Source: Strigamia acuminata (taxonomy: Eukaryota; Arthropoda; Chilopoda; Geophilomorpha; Linotaeniidae). From it: a DNA stretch of 64,000 nucleotides. The notes under the pieces were generated by a model that saw only the letters and a program-made list of their open reading frames with translations, made no database searches and was not told the DNA's origin. This document shows positions 46,006-56,917 of the stretch, piece by piece. Position 1 is the first letter of the stretch, and every line of letters starts with the position of its first letter. The DNA lies in the NCBI GenBank assembly GCA_949358305.1, contig OX442318.1, forward strand, positions 15,544,517 to 15,608,516. The letters run 5' to 3'. The position numbers and the translations under genes were made by a program.

Positions 46006-46902
46006 TGGTAGCAGAGGATGGTTGCTATCCTCTGTTAGCACGCTTTCCACTAATTTTTGCCAAGAAATTCGCGATTTTCGCGATTCGCGGCAAATTTTTG
46101 CCTATTTTCAGATTCCGACGTCGATTTCCGCCGATTTTCGTCCTTTTCGTTTTCGTAACGTCTTCGAGACGTTCATTCGACGTTCTACCGACGTTCTCCT
46201 GTCTAACTTTGCCGAAAATTACGCGGGTTACGCGAATTTTCCGGCAAATCTTTATATTTTCAGATTTAACGCTGATTTCGCCGAGATTCCGACTCGTCAC
46301 CGCCGACGAGGCGTGTTATCATCTAGAAACGGGCAAAACCCGCTGTATTCACCCCGGTGTGTCTACAGTATCGTCGATTTATTTATCTTTCGACGATTTT
46401 TGGATTTTTCCTCGATTTATTCGGGTCGAATGCGCTTTTCAGCCGCTTTTTCGAGAAAAGCGAGCAAACCCGTGTTTTCTACACGACGGTGTGGTGACCA
46501 GCCCACACAGAATCTCCATTTCGCCTTCTTTATTTTTCAGGGTCGTATTATTATTATTGTTAGATTTAAGGGGGATTTTGGTGTGGGACATTTAGTATCC
46601 TCGGCGCCCTTCGCTCGAATCCGGGCAAGCGTCGTTGTATTCCCCGATAGTGCTTGTCGTGGTACAAGTGAGGTTTCCCGCGGTTCCAGGCAACCGGTCG
46701 GACCCTCTCAGACTGGCTATCGGGGGTTTTTTGATTTCTTCAGAAGGAATCGCCCCATTTACGGTTTCCGCTTTGAACCACGAGGGAGGTGTGTGTGTGT
46801 TGTGAAGTGCATCGTGTTCGTCAGTGCTCCGAATTTAGTGCGCCAATACCACTCTCGTCGCTTCTGTGATTTTTCGCGTTCTGTCTCGCCTTGGCTGCTA
46901 TC
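46006..46902 (+). other. Copia-B leader with primer-binding site
   Basis: The primer-binding site TGGTAGCAGAGG lies at 46006-46017. An 897-nt leader follows, with the structured RNA block at 46602-46725 and, just after it, the imperfect hairpin GATTTCTTC/GAAGGAATC. An open frame of 366 codons (45854-46954) crosses the LTR, the primer-binding site and the gag start in another frame. It resembles no protein I know. Confidence 0.85.
46602..46725 (+). ncRNA. Structured leader RNA element, Copia-B copy
   Basis: Helix 1: CGGCGC (46602-46607) with GCGTCG (46629-46634), one G-U. Helix 2: CCCCGATAG (46642-46650) with CTATCGGGG (46717-46725), nine perfect pairs around 66 nt. Compared with Copia-A, five of nine pairs in helix 2 are changed on both sides while the loop core (TCCCGCGGTTCCAGG, CAGACTGG) is conserved. 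It lies 177 nt upstream of gag. Confidence 0.75.
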
Positions 46903-49900
46903 ATGCAAAAAGTCAGTGATCCGACCAGCGGCAGAGTTCCCGTACTCGCTGTAGGGAATTACGACTCGTGGCAGAGGAGCATGCGAATGCTCCTCAAAGC
47001 AGAAGGATTGTGGCACCACGTGACGGAAACCGAGGAAGTTGAATACCTAAAAACCGCATCGGAAAAGGAGAAAGTCAAATATCAGCGCAAGAAAGACAAG
47101 GCTCTCGGCCTCATTTACTGTTTTGTCTCCGAGGCAAAGAAGTCGGCCCTTGATAATTGCGATACACCTAAACAATCTTGGGATAAGTTGGCGCAGATCT
47201 ACGCTCCCAGCTCCCGCGCGCGCCAAGCCGCGATGCGCTGGGATTTCCTCGCTCTCCGACTTGGCCCGAACGAGGAAATGGCTGATTTCATCGCCCGCGT
47301 CGATTACCACGCCAGCCAACTTAAGTCGGTGGGTGAACCAGTCTCAGATGTTCACCATTCGTATCAGTACTTACACCGCCTTCCGCCCGAGTATTCGCAA
47401 GCATCGTTTGCCATATACCATTGGCCAGATGACCAGTTCATACCGGATAAAGTGTCCGAACAGCTTCTCTCCGAGTATATGCGCCTCAAATCAATCCATA
47501 CGAACAATTCTCAGTCAGCATCGGCGCATACTTCCAACACTGGTCAATCTCGACGGAATCAATCCCGACCTCCGCGTGATATTTCGACGGTTCGATGTTT
47601 TAATTGTCAAGAACTCGGACATTACGCCAACAAGTGCCCTCATCAGAAAGGCGATGGTCAGAACCGCCAGGCACCCGCTGCGCAAGTCCAACGCTCCTCT
47701 CGCAGTAAGAGCCGTCGCAGTAACAAGAACGCGTCGAAGCCGGAGGATCCCAAGCCACGGGGCAGTTCCAGGCCACGACGAGATGCAAATTTCTTCGTCA
47801 ATTGTCCCCAGATCATCGAGCGTCCTATTGCACATTTTATGCAGTCAAATGAGTGGATCATTGACTGCGGGGCCACCGACCACATTTCTCATATTCGATC
47901 GTGGTTTTCGGACTTTGAACAAATTACGCCATTCGACATCGAACTCGGACAGGGCAAGTCCAAAGTAACCGGACGTGGTAACGTGCGACTTCAGACCTCG
48001 ATTGACAACTGTGACTGTTTTGTGACTCTACACAATGTCTTATTTGCACCGAACTTTGAGGCGAATCTTGTCTCCGTGAGCAAAATCGACAGAAACAAAT
48101 TCCACATTGATATATATGACGGGGAGGTTAATGTCTATCAATCCGACATTCGCTCATCAGTTCTCCGGGCGAAGGAAAAGGCTGGATTATATTACGTGGA
48201 TGGACTTTGTGTGACCCCCGCTATTGCGACAACGGTTTCGCCGACTCTTCAGCCTGCACCAACAACTCCAGTCAAGATGCTGGTCACTTCTGAGGTTGAT
48301 TTCGAGCCAATTCCGAAACCGAAAAAGAAGTCAAAGACAAAAACTGAGCACATGACGGATTTTCGTATCGAGTTGCCATCTTTGGACGTCGTGAACGAAA
48401 TTCCGACCCCAACTCCTACTAATCCGTTATCGAACCTAAGTCCTACCCAAGCTCAACTCCCTCCTTCCGTCCCATCCCATTCCGACGTCATTCAGTCAAT
48501 CCCGACGTCATCCATCCCTAAAACGAGTTCTCCACCTAAAAAGGAGACGGTTGCTGCTGCGGCATCAAGAAAAGACGCAACTGGACTGTGGCATAGTCGT
48601 CTTGGCCACCTCCACACCAAGTCAATGCGTCTTCTGGCAACCAATGATCAGGTCTACGGGATGGAACCGGCTGAAGTGTCCAAGGAGTTGGCATGCAACG
48701 ACTGTCGACTTGCAAAGTCAATCCGTAAATCACACAAGCCGGATTTAAACCCAATTTCAACCAAAGCACTGGACCTTCTCCACATGGATGTCTGGGGACC
48801 ATCAGAAACCACATCCATTGGGGGAGCTCGTTTCGTATTCACGATAATTGACGACGCCACGCGATATTGTTGGATAACACCGATGGCACAAAAATCTCAA
48901 GTCTTCGGCATATTCAAGGATTTCGTCACCCGTATCGAATGCGTTGCAAGTACTCGTGTGAAGGCTATCCGTTCTGACCGTGGTGGAGAGTTCATGTCGA
49001 ATGAATTCCTCGACTACCTTCGAGAGAAGGGCATCGAAGGTCAGCGTACCAACCCTAATTCACCCGCTATGAATGGAACGGCCGAACGAATCAACCGGAC
49101 AATGGCCGAAAACGTGAGAGCTGTGTTAAACGAGACCAAACTCCCGGATGCGTTGTGGGCCGAATTGGCTGTGACATTCGCCTACATTAAAAACCGCTCT
49201 CCACATTCTCGTTTAAACAATCAGGTTCCTTATATCCTGTGGCGACAGCGAGCCCTTTCATTGCGGCATCTACGACGAATAGGATCAAAATGTTGGGTGC
49301 ATTTTACCGCACCGGGACGCAAGAAGCTCCAAATGCGTGCCTGGGAGGGCTATGTTGTCGGATACGCAGTCGGAACGAGAGGATATCGCATTTGGAACCC
49401 ATTGGATGATAAAATTACCGAATCATGTCATGTCAGGATCGACGAAAGGATATCGTATCGCCGGTCTATTCGAAATGGCAACGGGAATCACCAATCTACG
49501 TTTGAATTCCCGGTTGAAAACGTTCAAAACTTCCCACAATCGACTGTATCGTTTGATGAAAACATCCAGTATCTTGACTGGCCAAAGGGATCGGACTCAG
49601 AGGATGAACACTCGTCGTCAGACGATGAGCCTGAGATGCCTCCGCTGGAAGAAAGTTCGAGCTCAGCCGCATCCGCTCAATTTATGACACCTGAGCGACA
49701 ACTTCTTGAGGCGTGTGCTTTGAGATTGCCAAGCTCCGATAGTAATCTGGGTGATGACACGGATCGTGACGTTGATGATATAGACGAAGTTTCCCTTGTG
49801 CCTATGTCTACCTATACTTCTCCTCATGTGTCACCTCAAACTTCACCGCAAACCTCGCCCCCGTTATCCCAACCGGGCTCTCCGAGCAGATTTGTGACTA

Positions 49901-51813
49901 CGCGAAGAACAATGGGTACTTCTGTTCTTCAACACACAATTCCAGTTTTTGGTGCAGGACCCATGTCTCCAGCTCCACTTCATGGTATCGAGGTATTACC
50001 AACCACTGCCAGACAGACAGCTTTTATGTGGAGATATATCGGAGGAGATTCGCCGTGTGCTGGTTGGAAACGTGAAGAGCATCTCAGAAAGGATCAGAGA
50101 CCCGGGAAAATTGACACCGACGTTTATTATTTCCCGGAACCGGATGTGCGACTGCGTTCCCGTAAAGACGTCGAAAAATATTGTCAGTTTAATCACATCG
50201 AGTACGATCCGGAGCTCTTCTTCTTTGGCAACATTGAATACACTTTGCCAACGATTCCTGGCCGACATGTGGCTCATCTCTGCCGAACCGAACCCGCATC
50301 TTTCGCCGAAATTCCGAAATTCGACGATGCTCCGAAATGGAGAGAAGCAATCGCAGAGGAACTCGGAACTTTTGAAGAGCGAGAGGTTTATGTTGAAGTA
50401 CCGAGGCCGCCAGACACGACGATCCTCGGGTGCAAGTGGATCTTCAAGTTGAAATCTGACGCCGCTGGCAAGATTACTCGTTACCGCGCCCGCCTTGTTG
50501 CTCAAGGCTTCCGACAAACTCTCGGCGTCGACTACGATGAGGTTTTCAGCCCCGTAGTGAACTTTGTGCTCATTCGGATGTTCTTTTGTTTGCTCGTCGT
50601 TCTCCGAGGTTGGAAAGACGCGCACCTCGACGTGAAGTGCGCTTACCTTTACGGTGAGCTCGAGCATAAGGTGTACATGCGCATCCCGGCTGGGGCAACC
50701 TGTACAAATCCGAACAACGTCTGGCTACTCATAAAATCCCTTTACGGTCTGCACCAGTCGGGAAGACAGTGGTTTGAAAAGCTCGACGAAACGCTTCGAT
50801 CTCTCGGATTCCGCAAACTTCCTGGCTGCAATTGCGTGTACATGTTTGGATCTTCGGCGCTAATGTTAGTCTACGTGGACGATATCGTTCTATTCTACGC
50901 AACTGACTCCGTTCTCGACCGTCTCATCACTCTGATTAGCACCAAGTTTCAGATTGTTAATCTGGGACCCATCACGAAACTACTCGGGGTTGAGTTCATT
51001 CGTGACGCTGGCAAAACATTCATCAGCCAGCGAACGTACATCGCAAAAATCATAAAGAAGTTCGGCACCGTTATTAATAACCTCGTCAAGGTTCCAGTCA
51101 CTCCGGGGACCATGCTCACAAAAGGACCGACAGAAAACCTAATCGATTTCCCATATCGATCCCTTATTGGATCTCTGTTATTTTTGGCCTCTCGAACTCG
51201 CCCCGACATCCTGTACTCGGTGATATTCCTTTCACAATTCAACACCTGTTATACGCAAGCTCACATCAAGGCTTTGTTTCAAGTGCTGCAGTACGTGTCT
51301 AACACAGCGGACTACTGCATTGAACTATCGGGATGTTCGACTGGACTTTTGTGGGCATACACCGACGCGTCGTGGGCATCGGACACCGCTACTTCACTCA
51401 GCTTCGGAGGATACATTTGTTATATCGGGAACACGCCAATTGGGTGGTCTTGCCGCAAGCAAACCACAGTCGCCTGTTCGACTATGGAGGCCGAATTTCT
51501 TGCCCTAGTCGACACGGTCAAGGAGCTTTATTGGCTGCATCATGTATACTCCGAATGTTCGATACTCGACCGCGTTCCACGACCCGTCATCTACTCCGAC
51601 GCACTTGCCGCTATCCAATTCACCGCGAATGACGTCGAGAACAGTAAGACGAAGCACATTCGCGTTAAGTTCCATTGGCTGCGGGAGTGGTATTCGGCGG
51701 GACGTTTCGAGCTCAGAAAAGTGCCCGGCGATCTTAACGTCGCCGATATATTTACAAAATGGCTCGGCTCGGAACGACTTCGATCACTCATCTCGCGAAT
51801 CTTCCGACTCTAA
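46903..51813 (+). CDS. Copia-B gag-pol polyprotein, intact
   Basis: 1636 aa from the ATG at 46903 (MQKVSDPTSG); a TTG four codons earlier also opens the frame. Gag capsid, CCHC knuckle CFNCQELGHYANKC (about 231), protease WIIDCGATDH (about 317), integrase finger (WHSRLGHLHTKS ... CNDCRLAK) from about 562, core residues in HMDVWGPS, RSDRGGEF and GTAERINRT, a long Ser/Pro/acidic linker, RT with VYVDDIVLF (about 1323), and RNase H with YTDASWASD (about 1486) and MEAEFLALVD. Gag and pol are one frame, so the Gag:Pol ratio must be set without frameshifting. No defect seen. Confidence 0.97.
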   Translation: MQKVSDPTSGRVPVLAVGNYDSWQRSMRMLLKAEGLWHHVTETEEVEYLKTASEKEKVKYQRKKDKALGLIYCFVSEAKKSALDNCDTPKQSWDKLAQIYAPSSRARQAAMRWDFLALRLGPNEEMADFIARVDYHASQLKSVGEPVSDVHHSYQYLHRLPPEYSQASFAIYHWPDDQFIPDKVSEQLLSEYMRLKSIHTNNSQSASAHTSNTGQSRRNQSRPPRDISTVRCFNCQELGHYANKCPHQKGDGQNRQAPAAQVQRSSRSKSRRSNKNASKPEDPKPRGSSRPRRDANFFVNCPQIIERPIAHFMQSNEWIIDCGATDHISHIRSWFSDFEQITPFDIELGQGKSKVTGRGNVRLQTSIDNCDCFVTLHNVLFAPNFEANLVSVSKIDRNKFHIDIYDGEVNVYQSDIRSSVLRAKEKAGLYYVDGLCVTPAIATTVSPTLQPAPTTPVKMLVTSEVDFEPIPKPKKKSKTKTEHMTDFRIELPSLDVVNEIPTPTPTNPLSNLSPTQAQLPPSVPSHSDVIQSIPTSSIPKTSSPPKKETVAAAASRKDATGLWHSRLGHLHTKSMRLLATNDQVYGMEPAEVSKELACNDCRLAKSIRKSHKPDLNPISTKALDLLHMDVWGPSETTSIGGARFVFTIIDDATRYCWITPMAQKSQVFGIFKDFVTRIECVASTRVKAIRSDRGGEFMSNEFLDYLREKGIEGQRTNPNSPAMNGTAERINRTMAENVRAVLNETKLPDALWAELAVTFAYIKNRSPHSRLNNQVPYILWRQRALSLRHLRRIGSKCWVHFTAPGRKKLQMRAWEGYVVGYAVGTRGYRIWNPLDDKITESCHVRIDERISYRRSIRNGNGNHQSTFEFPVENVQNFPQSTVSFDENIQYLDWPKGSDSEDEHSSSDDEPEMPPLEESSSSAASAQFMTPERQLLEACALRLPSSDSNLGDDTDRDVDDIDEVSLVPMSTYTSPHVSPQTSPQTSPPLSQPGSPSRFVTTRRTMGTSVLQHTIPVFGAGPMSPAPLHGIEVLPTTARQTAFMWRYIGGDSPCAGWKREEHLRKDQRPGKIDTDVYYFPEPDVRLRSRKDVEKYCQFNHIEYDPELFFFGNIEYTLPTIPGRHVAHLCRTEPASFAEIPKFDDAPKWREAIAEELGTFEEREVYVEVPRPPDTTILGCKWIFKLKSDAAGKITRYRARLVAQGFRQTLGVDYDEVFSPVVNFVLIRMFFCLLVVLRGWKDAHLDVKCAYLYGELEHKVYMRIPAGATCTNPNNVWLLIKSLYGLHQSGRQWFEKLDETLRSLGFRKLPGCNCVYMFGSSALMLVYVDDIVLFYATDSVLDRLITLISTKFQIVNLGPITKLLGVEFIRDAGKTFISQRTYIAKIIKKFGTVINNLVKVPVTPGTMLTKGPTENLIDFPYRSLIGSLLFLASRTRPDILYSVIFLSQFNTCYTQAHIKALFQVLQYVSNTADYCIELSGCSTGLLWAYTDASWASDTATSLSFGGYICYIGNTPIGWSCRKQTTVACSTMEAEFLALVDTVKELYWLHHVYSECSILDRVPRPVIYSDALAAIQFTANDVENSKTKHIRVKFHWLREWYSAGRFELRKVPGDLNVADIFTKWLGSERLRSLISRIFRL

Positions 51814-52015
51814 AATTATCGACATTCCTAATTTATTTGCCCGACATCGAGGATCATCGAGCTCCAGTGGGAATATTCGGGCTTCCGTAGAGTTCTTCAA
51901 TGACAGTACCCGGCTCGGTGATTCGAACTTTATTGTTTATATTTTCTCGTAACACACTGTAATTCCAGTACCCGTTCTGTATTTCCCCGAACCTATTTAC
52001 ATCGAAGGGGGGATT
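51814..52015 (+). promoter_or_regulatory. Copia-B 3' untranslated region and polypurine tract
   Basis: About 200 bp without a gene. CGAAGGGGGGATT (52003-52015) lies next to the 3' LTR and is the polypurine tract. Confidence 0.85.
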
Positions 52016-52561
52016 TGTTGGTCTACGGACCGTGTTTGTAGTCGATGTAAGACAGATTCGGCTTGTATTATCATTTTACCGGTGTATTTCTCAATTATTG
52101 CTTATTTACCGATCTTTTAAGTTGTTTATCATATTTTTGGTCATTTAGTCATTGTTTATGTATTTTAGCATGAGGCACCATGCATTTGTTAGTTTTGGAA
52201 GTTACTTTGACTATTTTCCTAATTTGCAATGTTGTATTGCGACACAAGGTGTCGCTACTCACTCTCTCTCGAATCCAAGATGGCGCTGCACACGGAGTTG
52301 CTTGCCCATCCTTTTTCCCAACCTGATTTGGACCACTATGTAAGATATTTTGTTTATATTAAATCATTTTATTATTTGTATATGCTATTTGCATCATTCC
52401 ACGGCATATAAGTGCTTGTGCACGGCCGTATCTTGCTCGAAACGTTTTCGGCGCGAGTATTCTGCGCGCGAGAATTTGCGAGCACTCTGCGAGTCGGGTT
52501 CCGACTCTGTTTTCGATTTTTCGCTCGTAATTCCGAGCTAATTTCCTCCTCCTCTGCTACA
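52016..52561 (+). repeat. Copia-B 3' LTR
   Basis: 546 bp, matching 45458-46003. Followed directly by the ATCAC duplication at 52562-52566. Confidence 0.95.
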
Positions 52562-52566
52562 ATCAC

Positions 52567-55500
52567 ATACACATTTACAATTCGGAGTTGCATACATATG
52601 GGACGGATATCAAACAAAGTGTTCTTCGGGCGAAGCAAAAGTCAGGACTTTACTTCGTAGATGGACTAATTTCGCCATTTGCGTCGCCGACTGTTGTTTC
52701 AAGTACACCGCCCATCCCAATGTCACCTCCGACTACTGCGCCGATGACTCTCATCACGAAGGAGGAAGATTTTCCTGCACTACCGGCAAAGAAGTCCAGA
52801 CAGAAATCGAACGTCCAGATAACTGACTTCCGCCTGCCTATCTCTCCCAACACCTTACTACTGCCTCCTCCTTCCCCGATTATTCCAACTCCTGTTCCCG
52901 GATCTAAACCACAACAGATCCGGATGTATTCCAACGTCCTATCATCTCCTCCGTCTCCCGTTGCCACGACTACGGCAGTCCCACCTCCTAAAAAGGTTAT
53001 AACGCCGACTGCGAACGTTGCGGATGCCACGGGATTATGGCATGCCAGGTTGGGCCATCTCCACACCAAAGCCATGCGGACTTTGGCGAACAATTCCCAA
53101 GTTTATGGACTCGATCCGGCTGCGGTTCGACAAGAACTTTCCTGCAACTCATGTCGCATTGCCAAGTCCACGCGCGCCTCGCATAAACCGATTCCCACAC
53201 CTTCGACGACCAAACCGTTGGAGTTGCTGCACATGGACGTCTGGGGCCCGTCAAGACTGATTTCGATTGGCGGTGCTGATTATGCCTTCTCCATTGTTGA
53301 CGACGCGACCCGATATTCGTGGATTTTTCCGATTGCACGCAAATCCGACGTCTTCACAACTTTCAAAGACTTTGTCTCTCGCGTTGAACGTATTACGGAT
53401 TCCCGCGTCAAATCAATTCGCACGGATCGCGGCGGGGAATTTATTTCTAAGACTTTTGACCGTTACCTCGCTGACAAGGGCATTGTCGCACAACGGACCA
53501 ATCCCGGAAGCCCGCAAATGAACGGGGTCGCCGAACGCCTAAACCGGACGATGGGCGACTATCTTCGCTCCGTTACCTCCGAAACCGGTTTTCCGCACAC
53601 ACTTTGGGCTGAACTCGCTGTGACATTTTCGTACGTTAAAAATCGCAGCCCGCATTCGAAACTTAACGACGAAGTTCCATATGTTTTATGGCGCCAGCGT
53701 GCCCTCTCCGTCAAACATTTCCGAAAAATTGGTTCTAAATGCTGGGTGCATTTCACCGCACCCGGGCGCAACAAAATGGATCCACGGGCGTGGGAAGGAT
53801 TCCTCGTAGGTTACGCCTCCAACACTCGCGGTTATCGGGTTTGGAATCCGGCTACGAACACCGTCACGGAATCCGTTCACGTTCAAATCGATGAACGTCA
53901 GAATTTCAAACGCTCGCCGTTTTACGTTCCGGATCCCTACGAAAATGCTCCATTCATGGAGGAGCCTTCTCGCGTCACTACACCGTCTCGTGTCACTTTT
54001 GACGATGGCGCTTTCCCATCTGTCCCCTGGTCACGTCGACGTCGTGATTCCGACGATGAATCGTCTAATGACGATGATGAATTCCGCCATCGGGCTCCGT
54101 CAAGCGCTTCATCAGTCGCTTCATATCGCTCCGTCCTCGAGGAGGTCGAAGAGGACATTGCTGATGAATTGCCTCCTCCTATTCTGTTTGCGGACGATGT
54201 ACCGGAGGACATCGATTTGGACGTCACGCCTGACCCACCACTTCCGCTTTACCGTCCTCGGAGGAGATTACGTCCCGATGCTTTGGCTCGTCAACCTCAC
54301 ACCCCTGAGGCCAGCGATAGTGAACTCGACGTTGATCACGATATCGAACAATTTTTCGAACGCTATCCCGAACGTGATTTCGAGCACGACCCCGAAGATG
54401 ATCCACTTGATAATCTCCTCGATGATCTCCTCGATAAGGCAGCCGCCTTACCAGCGGCCGCTGCAACGCCTGCACCGCCCCTCGCTCCGTTACGCGCTCT
54501 TCACTGCCCCTATCGTTTTATTGGTGGAGATACGCCCTTCAGCGGATGGAGGAGGGAAGAGCATCTCCGGAAAGAACAAGCGCCTGGTAAAATCAAGGTC
54601 GACGTTTATTACTATCCGGAGCACGGTGTCCGCTTAAGGTCGAGAGGGGACATCGAAAGATATTGCGTCGCTCACCAACTTCCGTATGAGGAGGACATTT
54701 TCTTTTTCGGCAACCTCGAACATCAATTGCAGGACGAGCAACCTGTTCATCGCGTCCTTATGTGTTTTCGAGAGCCGTCCACGTACGCCGAAGCAGTCAA
54801 GCTACCCGAGGCACCGAAATGGACGGAGGCAATCGATGAGGAGCTCACGACTTTCAAGGAACGCGAAGTTTATAAGGAAGTTCCACGACCCCCGGACAAG
54901 ACAATCCTCGGGTGTAAATGGATTTTTCGGTTGAAATCGGATGCCACCGGGAAAATTCACCGCTACCGTGCTCGACTTGTCGCACAAGGTTTCCGCCAAA
55001 CAATGGGCGTTGATTTCGATGAAGTTTTTAGTCCGGTGGTTAACTTCGTGCTCATCCGATTCTTTTTCTGCCTCCTAGTCGTTTTACTAGGATGGAGGGA
55101 TCTCCACCTCGACGTCAAGTGTGCCTACCTTTACGGCGACCTCGACCACGAAATTTACATGCGGATTCCCGCCGGCGCCACATGCACCTCACCCGACAAC
55201 GTCTGGTTGTTAACCAAGTCACTTTACGGTCTTCACCAGTCGGGGCGCATGTGGTACCAGAAGCTCAACGAGACGTTAACCGACCTCGGATTCCAGAAAT
55301 TTCCCGCTTGTAATTGCGTTTACGCATTTGGACATTCGGCTGTTATGTTAGTCTACGTGGACGATATCGTCGTATTTTACGCGTCGGAGAGTATCCGAGA
55401 CCGTATTTTGGCGCTGATTTCCAGCAAATTCGACATCGTCAACCTCGGCCCAATAACCAAATTACTCGGGGTAGAATTCGTGCGTCGCGATGGGAAAGTT

Positions 55501-56298
55501 TTCATGTCCCAACGCTCCTACATCGACAAACTTCTTAAAAAGTTCAACGTTTCGTCAGATGCACTCATTAAAGTGCCTGTCACACCGGGGACCACGCTCG
55601 TCAAAGGCTCGTTGGATAATCTCCCGGACTTTCCGTACCGATCGCTCATCGGATCGTTATTATTCCTCGCCTCTCGCACTCGTCCCGACATATTATACTC
55701 GGTCATCGCTTTATCGCAGTATAATAACTGCTACGACCACCGCCACATCAAGTGTTTGCTCCAAGTTCTCAAATACGTGGCGAACACGAGCGATTTCTCG
55801 ATCGAACTCTCGGGGTGTAATTCCAGTCAGCTGTGGGGATACACAGATGCGTCGTGGGCGAGTGACATTGCGACATCGAGAAGCTTCGGAGGATACATCA
55901 TTTATATCGGTTGTGTGCCAATTGGCTGGAGCTGCAAAAAGCAGACCAGCGTCGCCTGTTCCACCATGGAAGCCGAATTTGTAGCACTAGTCGAAATCGT
56001 TAAAGAGTTATACTGGTTGGACAGTATCTATCGAGTCTTTCCACCGTTAAACCGATTATCGAAACCGATTATTTTCTCCGATGCCCTCGCCTCGATCCAA
56101 TTCACGAACAACGACATCGAGAACTCGAAAACCAAACATATTCGAGTGAAGTTCCATTGGCTTCGAGAATGGCATATTGCCGGATGCTTCGAACTCCGCA
56201 AAATTCCGGGTGAAATAAATGTTTCGGATATTTTCACGAAATGGCTTAGTTCCGAACGCCTCCGAAATTTGTTGTCCCGGATCTTCATCTCGAAATAA
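52567..56298 (+). CDS. Copia-A integrase-RT-RNase H, second part
   Basis: Continuation of the Copia-A frame after the Copia-B insertion; the phase matches 44249-45457. No native start codon is expected here (the nearest ATG-like start near 52588 is incidental). Integrase finger WHARLGHLHTKA ... CNSCRIAK, core residues in HMDVWGPS, RTDRGGEF and VAERLNRT; a long acidic linker with D/E-rich stretches and polyalanine; RT with VYVDDIVVF; RNase H with YTDASWASD and MEAEFVALV. Open to its natural stop. The segment 55204-56298 is repeated inverted at 57635-58729. Confidence 0.94.
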   Translation: MHIYNSELHTYGTDIKQSVLRAKQKSGLYFVDGLISPFASPTVVSSTPPIPMSPPTTAPMTLITKEEDFPALPAKKSRQKSNVQITDFRLPISPNTLLLPPPSPIIPTPVPGSKPQQIRMYSNVLSSPPSPVATTTAVPPPKKVITPTANVADATGLWHARLGHLHTKAMRTLANNSQVYGLDPAAVRQELSCNSCRIAKSTRASHKPIPTPSTTKPLELLHMDVWGPSRLISIGGADYAFSIVDDATRYSWIFPIARKSDVFTTFKDFVSRVERITDSRVKSIRTDRGGEFISKTFDRYLADKGIVAQRTNPGSPQMNGVAERLNRTMGDYLRSVTSETGFPHTLWAELAVTFSYVKNRSPHSKLNDEVPYVLWRQRALSVKHFRKIGSKCWVHFTAPGRNKMDPRAWEGFLVGYASNTRGYRVWNPATNTVTESVHVQIDERQNFKRSPFYVPDPYENAPFMEEPSRVTTPSRVTFDDGAFPSVPWSRRRRDSDDESSNDDDEFRHRAPSSASSVASYRSVLEEVEEDIADELPPPILFADDVPEDIDLDVTPDPPLPLYRPRRRLRPDALARQPHTPEASDSELDVDHDIEQFFERYPERDFEHDPEDDPLDNLLDDLLDKAAALPAAAATPAPPLAPLRALHCPYRFIGGDTPFSGWRREEHLRKEQAPGKIKVDVYYYPEHGVRLRSRGDIERYCVAHQLPYEEDIFFFGNLEHQLQDEQPVHRVLMCFREPSTYAEAVKLPEAPKWTEAIDEELTTFKEREVYKEVPRPPDKTILGCKWIFRLKSDATGKIHRYRARLVAQGFRQTMGVDFDEVFSPVVNFVLIRFFFCLLVVLLGWRDLHLDVKCAYLYGDLDHEIYMRIPAGATCTSPDNVWLLTKSLYGLHQSGRMWYQKLNETLTDLGFQKFPACNCVYAFGHSAVMLVYVDDIVVFYASESIRDRILALISSKFDIVNLGPITKLLGVEFVRRDGKVFMSQRSYIDKLLKKFNVSSDALIKVPVTPGTTLVKGSLDNLPDFPYRSLIGSLLFLASRTRPDILYSVIALSQYNNCYDHRHIKCLLQVLKYVANTSDFSIELSGCNSSQLWGYTDASWASDIATSRSFGGYIIYIGCVPIGWSCKKQTSVACSTMEAEFVALVEIVKELYWLDSIYRVFPPLNRLSKPIIFSDALASIQFTNNDIENSKTKHIRVKFHWLREWHIAGCFELRKIPGEINVSDIFTKWLSSERLRNLLSRIFISK

Positions 56299-56344
56299 TT
56301 TCATCGAACTGTTAATATCGACATTGCACATCGAAGGAGGGAAT
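56299..56344 (+). promoter_or_regulatory. Copia-A polypurine tract and 3' spacer
   Basis: 46 bp between the pol stop and the 3' LTR, ending CGAAGGAGGGAAT, the polypurine tract. The inverted copy (57589-57634) differs at one base seen (56311 versus 57622). Confidence 0.85.
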
Positions 56345-56917
56345 TGTTGGTCCTTGAAACCACTTCGGACGTTTATTTAACGCTTTTTCGATGCACAATG
56401 ACGCTACCTGAACTTTTTCACATCATTGGTCGTTATATTTCCTTTCCCCAAATGATTTGGTGTTTATTTCCTACTTAACTGGTTGTTACCAGTTTATTTC
56501 CGTATATTTACTTTATGTTGTAAGGGAAATGCATGGTGCCTGCATTAACTGTGTCTTAACACACTGGGCATCATGCATCGCCTATCTGTTTATACCTGTG
56601 AGTCGCTCGCTTCTGTCACCAGAGCGCACTCCCTTTTATTCCAAGATGGCGACGCACACTGCTAAGTGTGCTCCTGTGCTTTTCAATCCTGTTTTCGTAA
56701 GTTTTAGGTTAATAAATCGTTTATTTTGTTTATAAATAATTCGTTTCTTGTGTCTGCACGTAGATAAGTGCAGACACCACGCAAATTCGACCAGAACCGG
56801 CTCGAATTCGCGTACACGACGCGCCGCACGTCTCGTGCGTGCCATATCGTGCGTGTTGGCTTATTTTTAAGCGTTTCCACTGCCTAGTCTGTGCTGTTTT
56901 TGCAGCATACCACCACA
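56345..56917 (+). repeat. Copia-A 3' LTR
   Basis: 573 bp, matching the 5' LTR at 42994-43566. It forms part of the left arm of the large palindrome. It is followed by CGGCG, which does not match the five bases left of the 5' LTR. Confidence 0.93.

Larger units (their letters stand above)
45458..52561 (+). mobile_element. Copia-B, complete Ty1/copia retrotransposon
   Basis: 7104 bp with 546-bp LTRs that look identical (45458-46003 and 52016-52561), a primer-binding site, a structured leader RNA, an uninterrupted gag-pol of 1636 aa, a polypurine tract and a perfect 5-bp target duplication. It shows all visible requirements for activity. It landed in the protease-integrase part of Copia-A. Confidence 0.97.
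42994..56917 (+). mobile_element. Copia-A, Ty1/copia retrotransposon interrupted by Copia-B
   Basis: LTRs of 573 bp at 42994-43566 and 56345-56917 (no difference seen), initiator-Met primer-binding site, leader and one gag-pol frame. The frame is interrupted by Copia-B at 45458-52561 with a 5-bp duplication ATCAC. Without the insertion the two halves are in the same frame. No matching target duplication flanks the element: left CTACG, right CGGCG. Together with the inverted copy next door, this suggests a rearranged right end. Confidence 0.93.

Noticed and set aside
45854-46954. 366-codon ORF in the Copia-B leader
   Set aside because: It crosses the LTR, the primer-binding site, the structured RNA and the gag start in another frame and resembles no known protein. 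A shorter, diverged version in Copia-A (43540-44040) reflects nucleotide similarity of the leaders.
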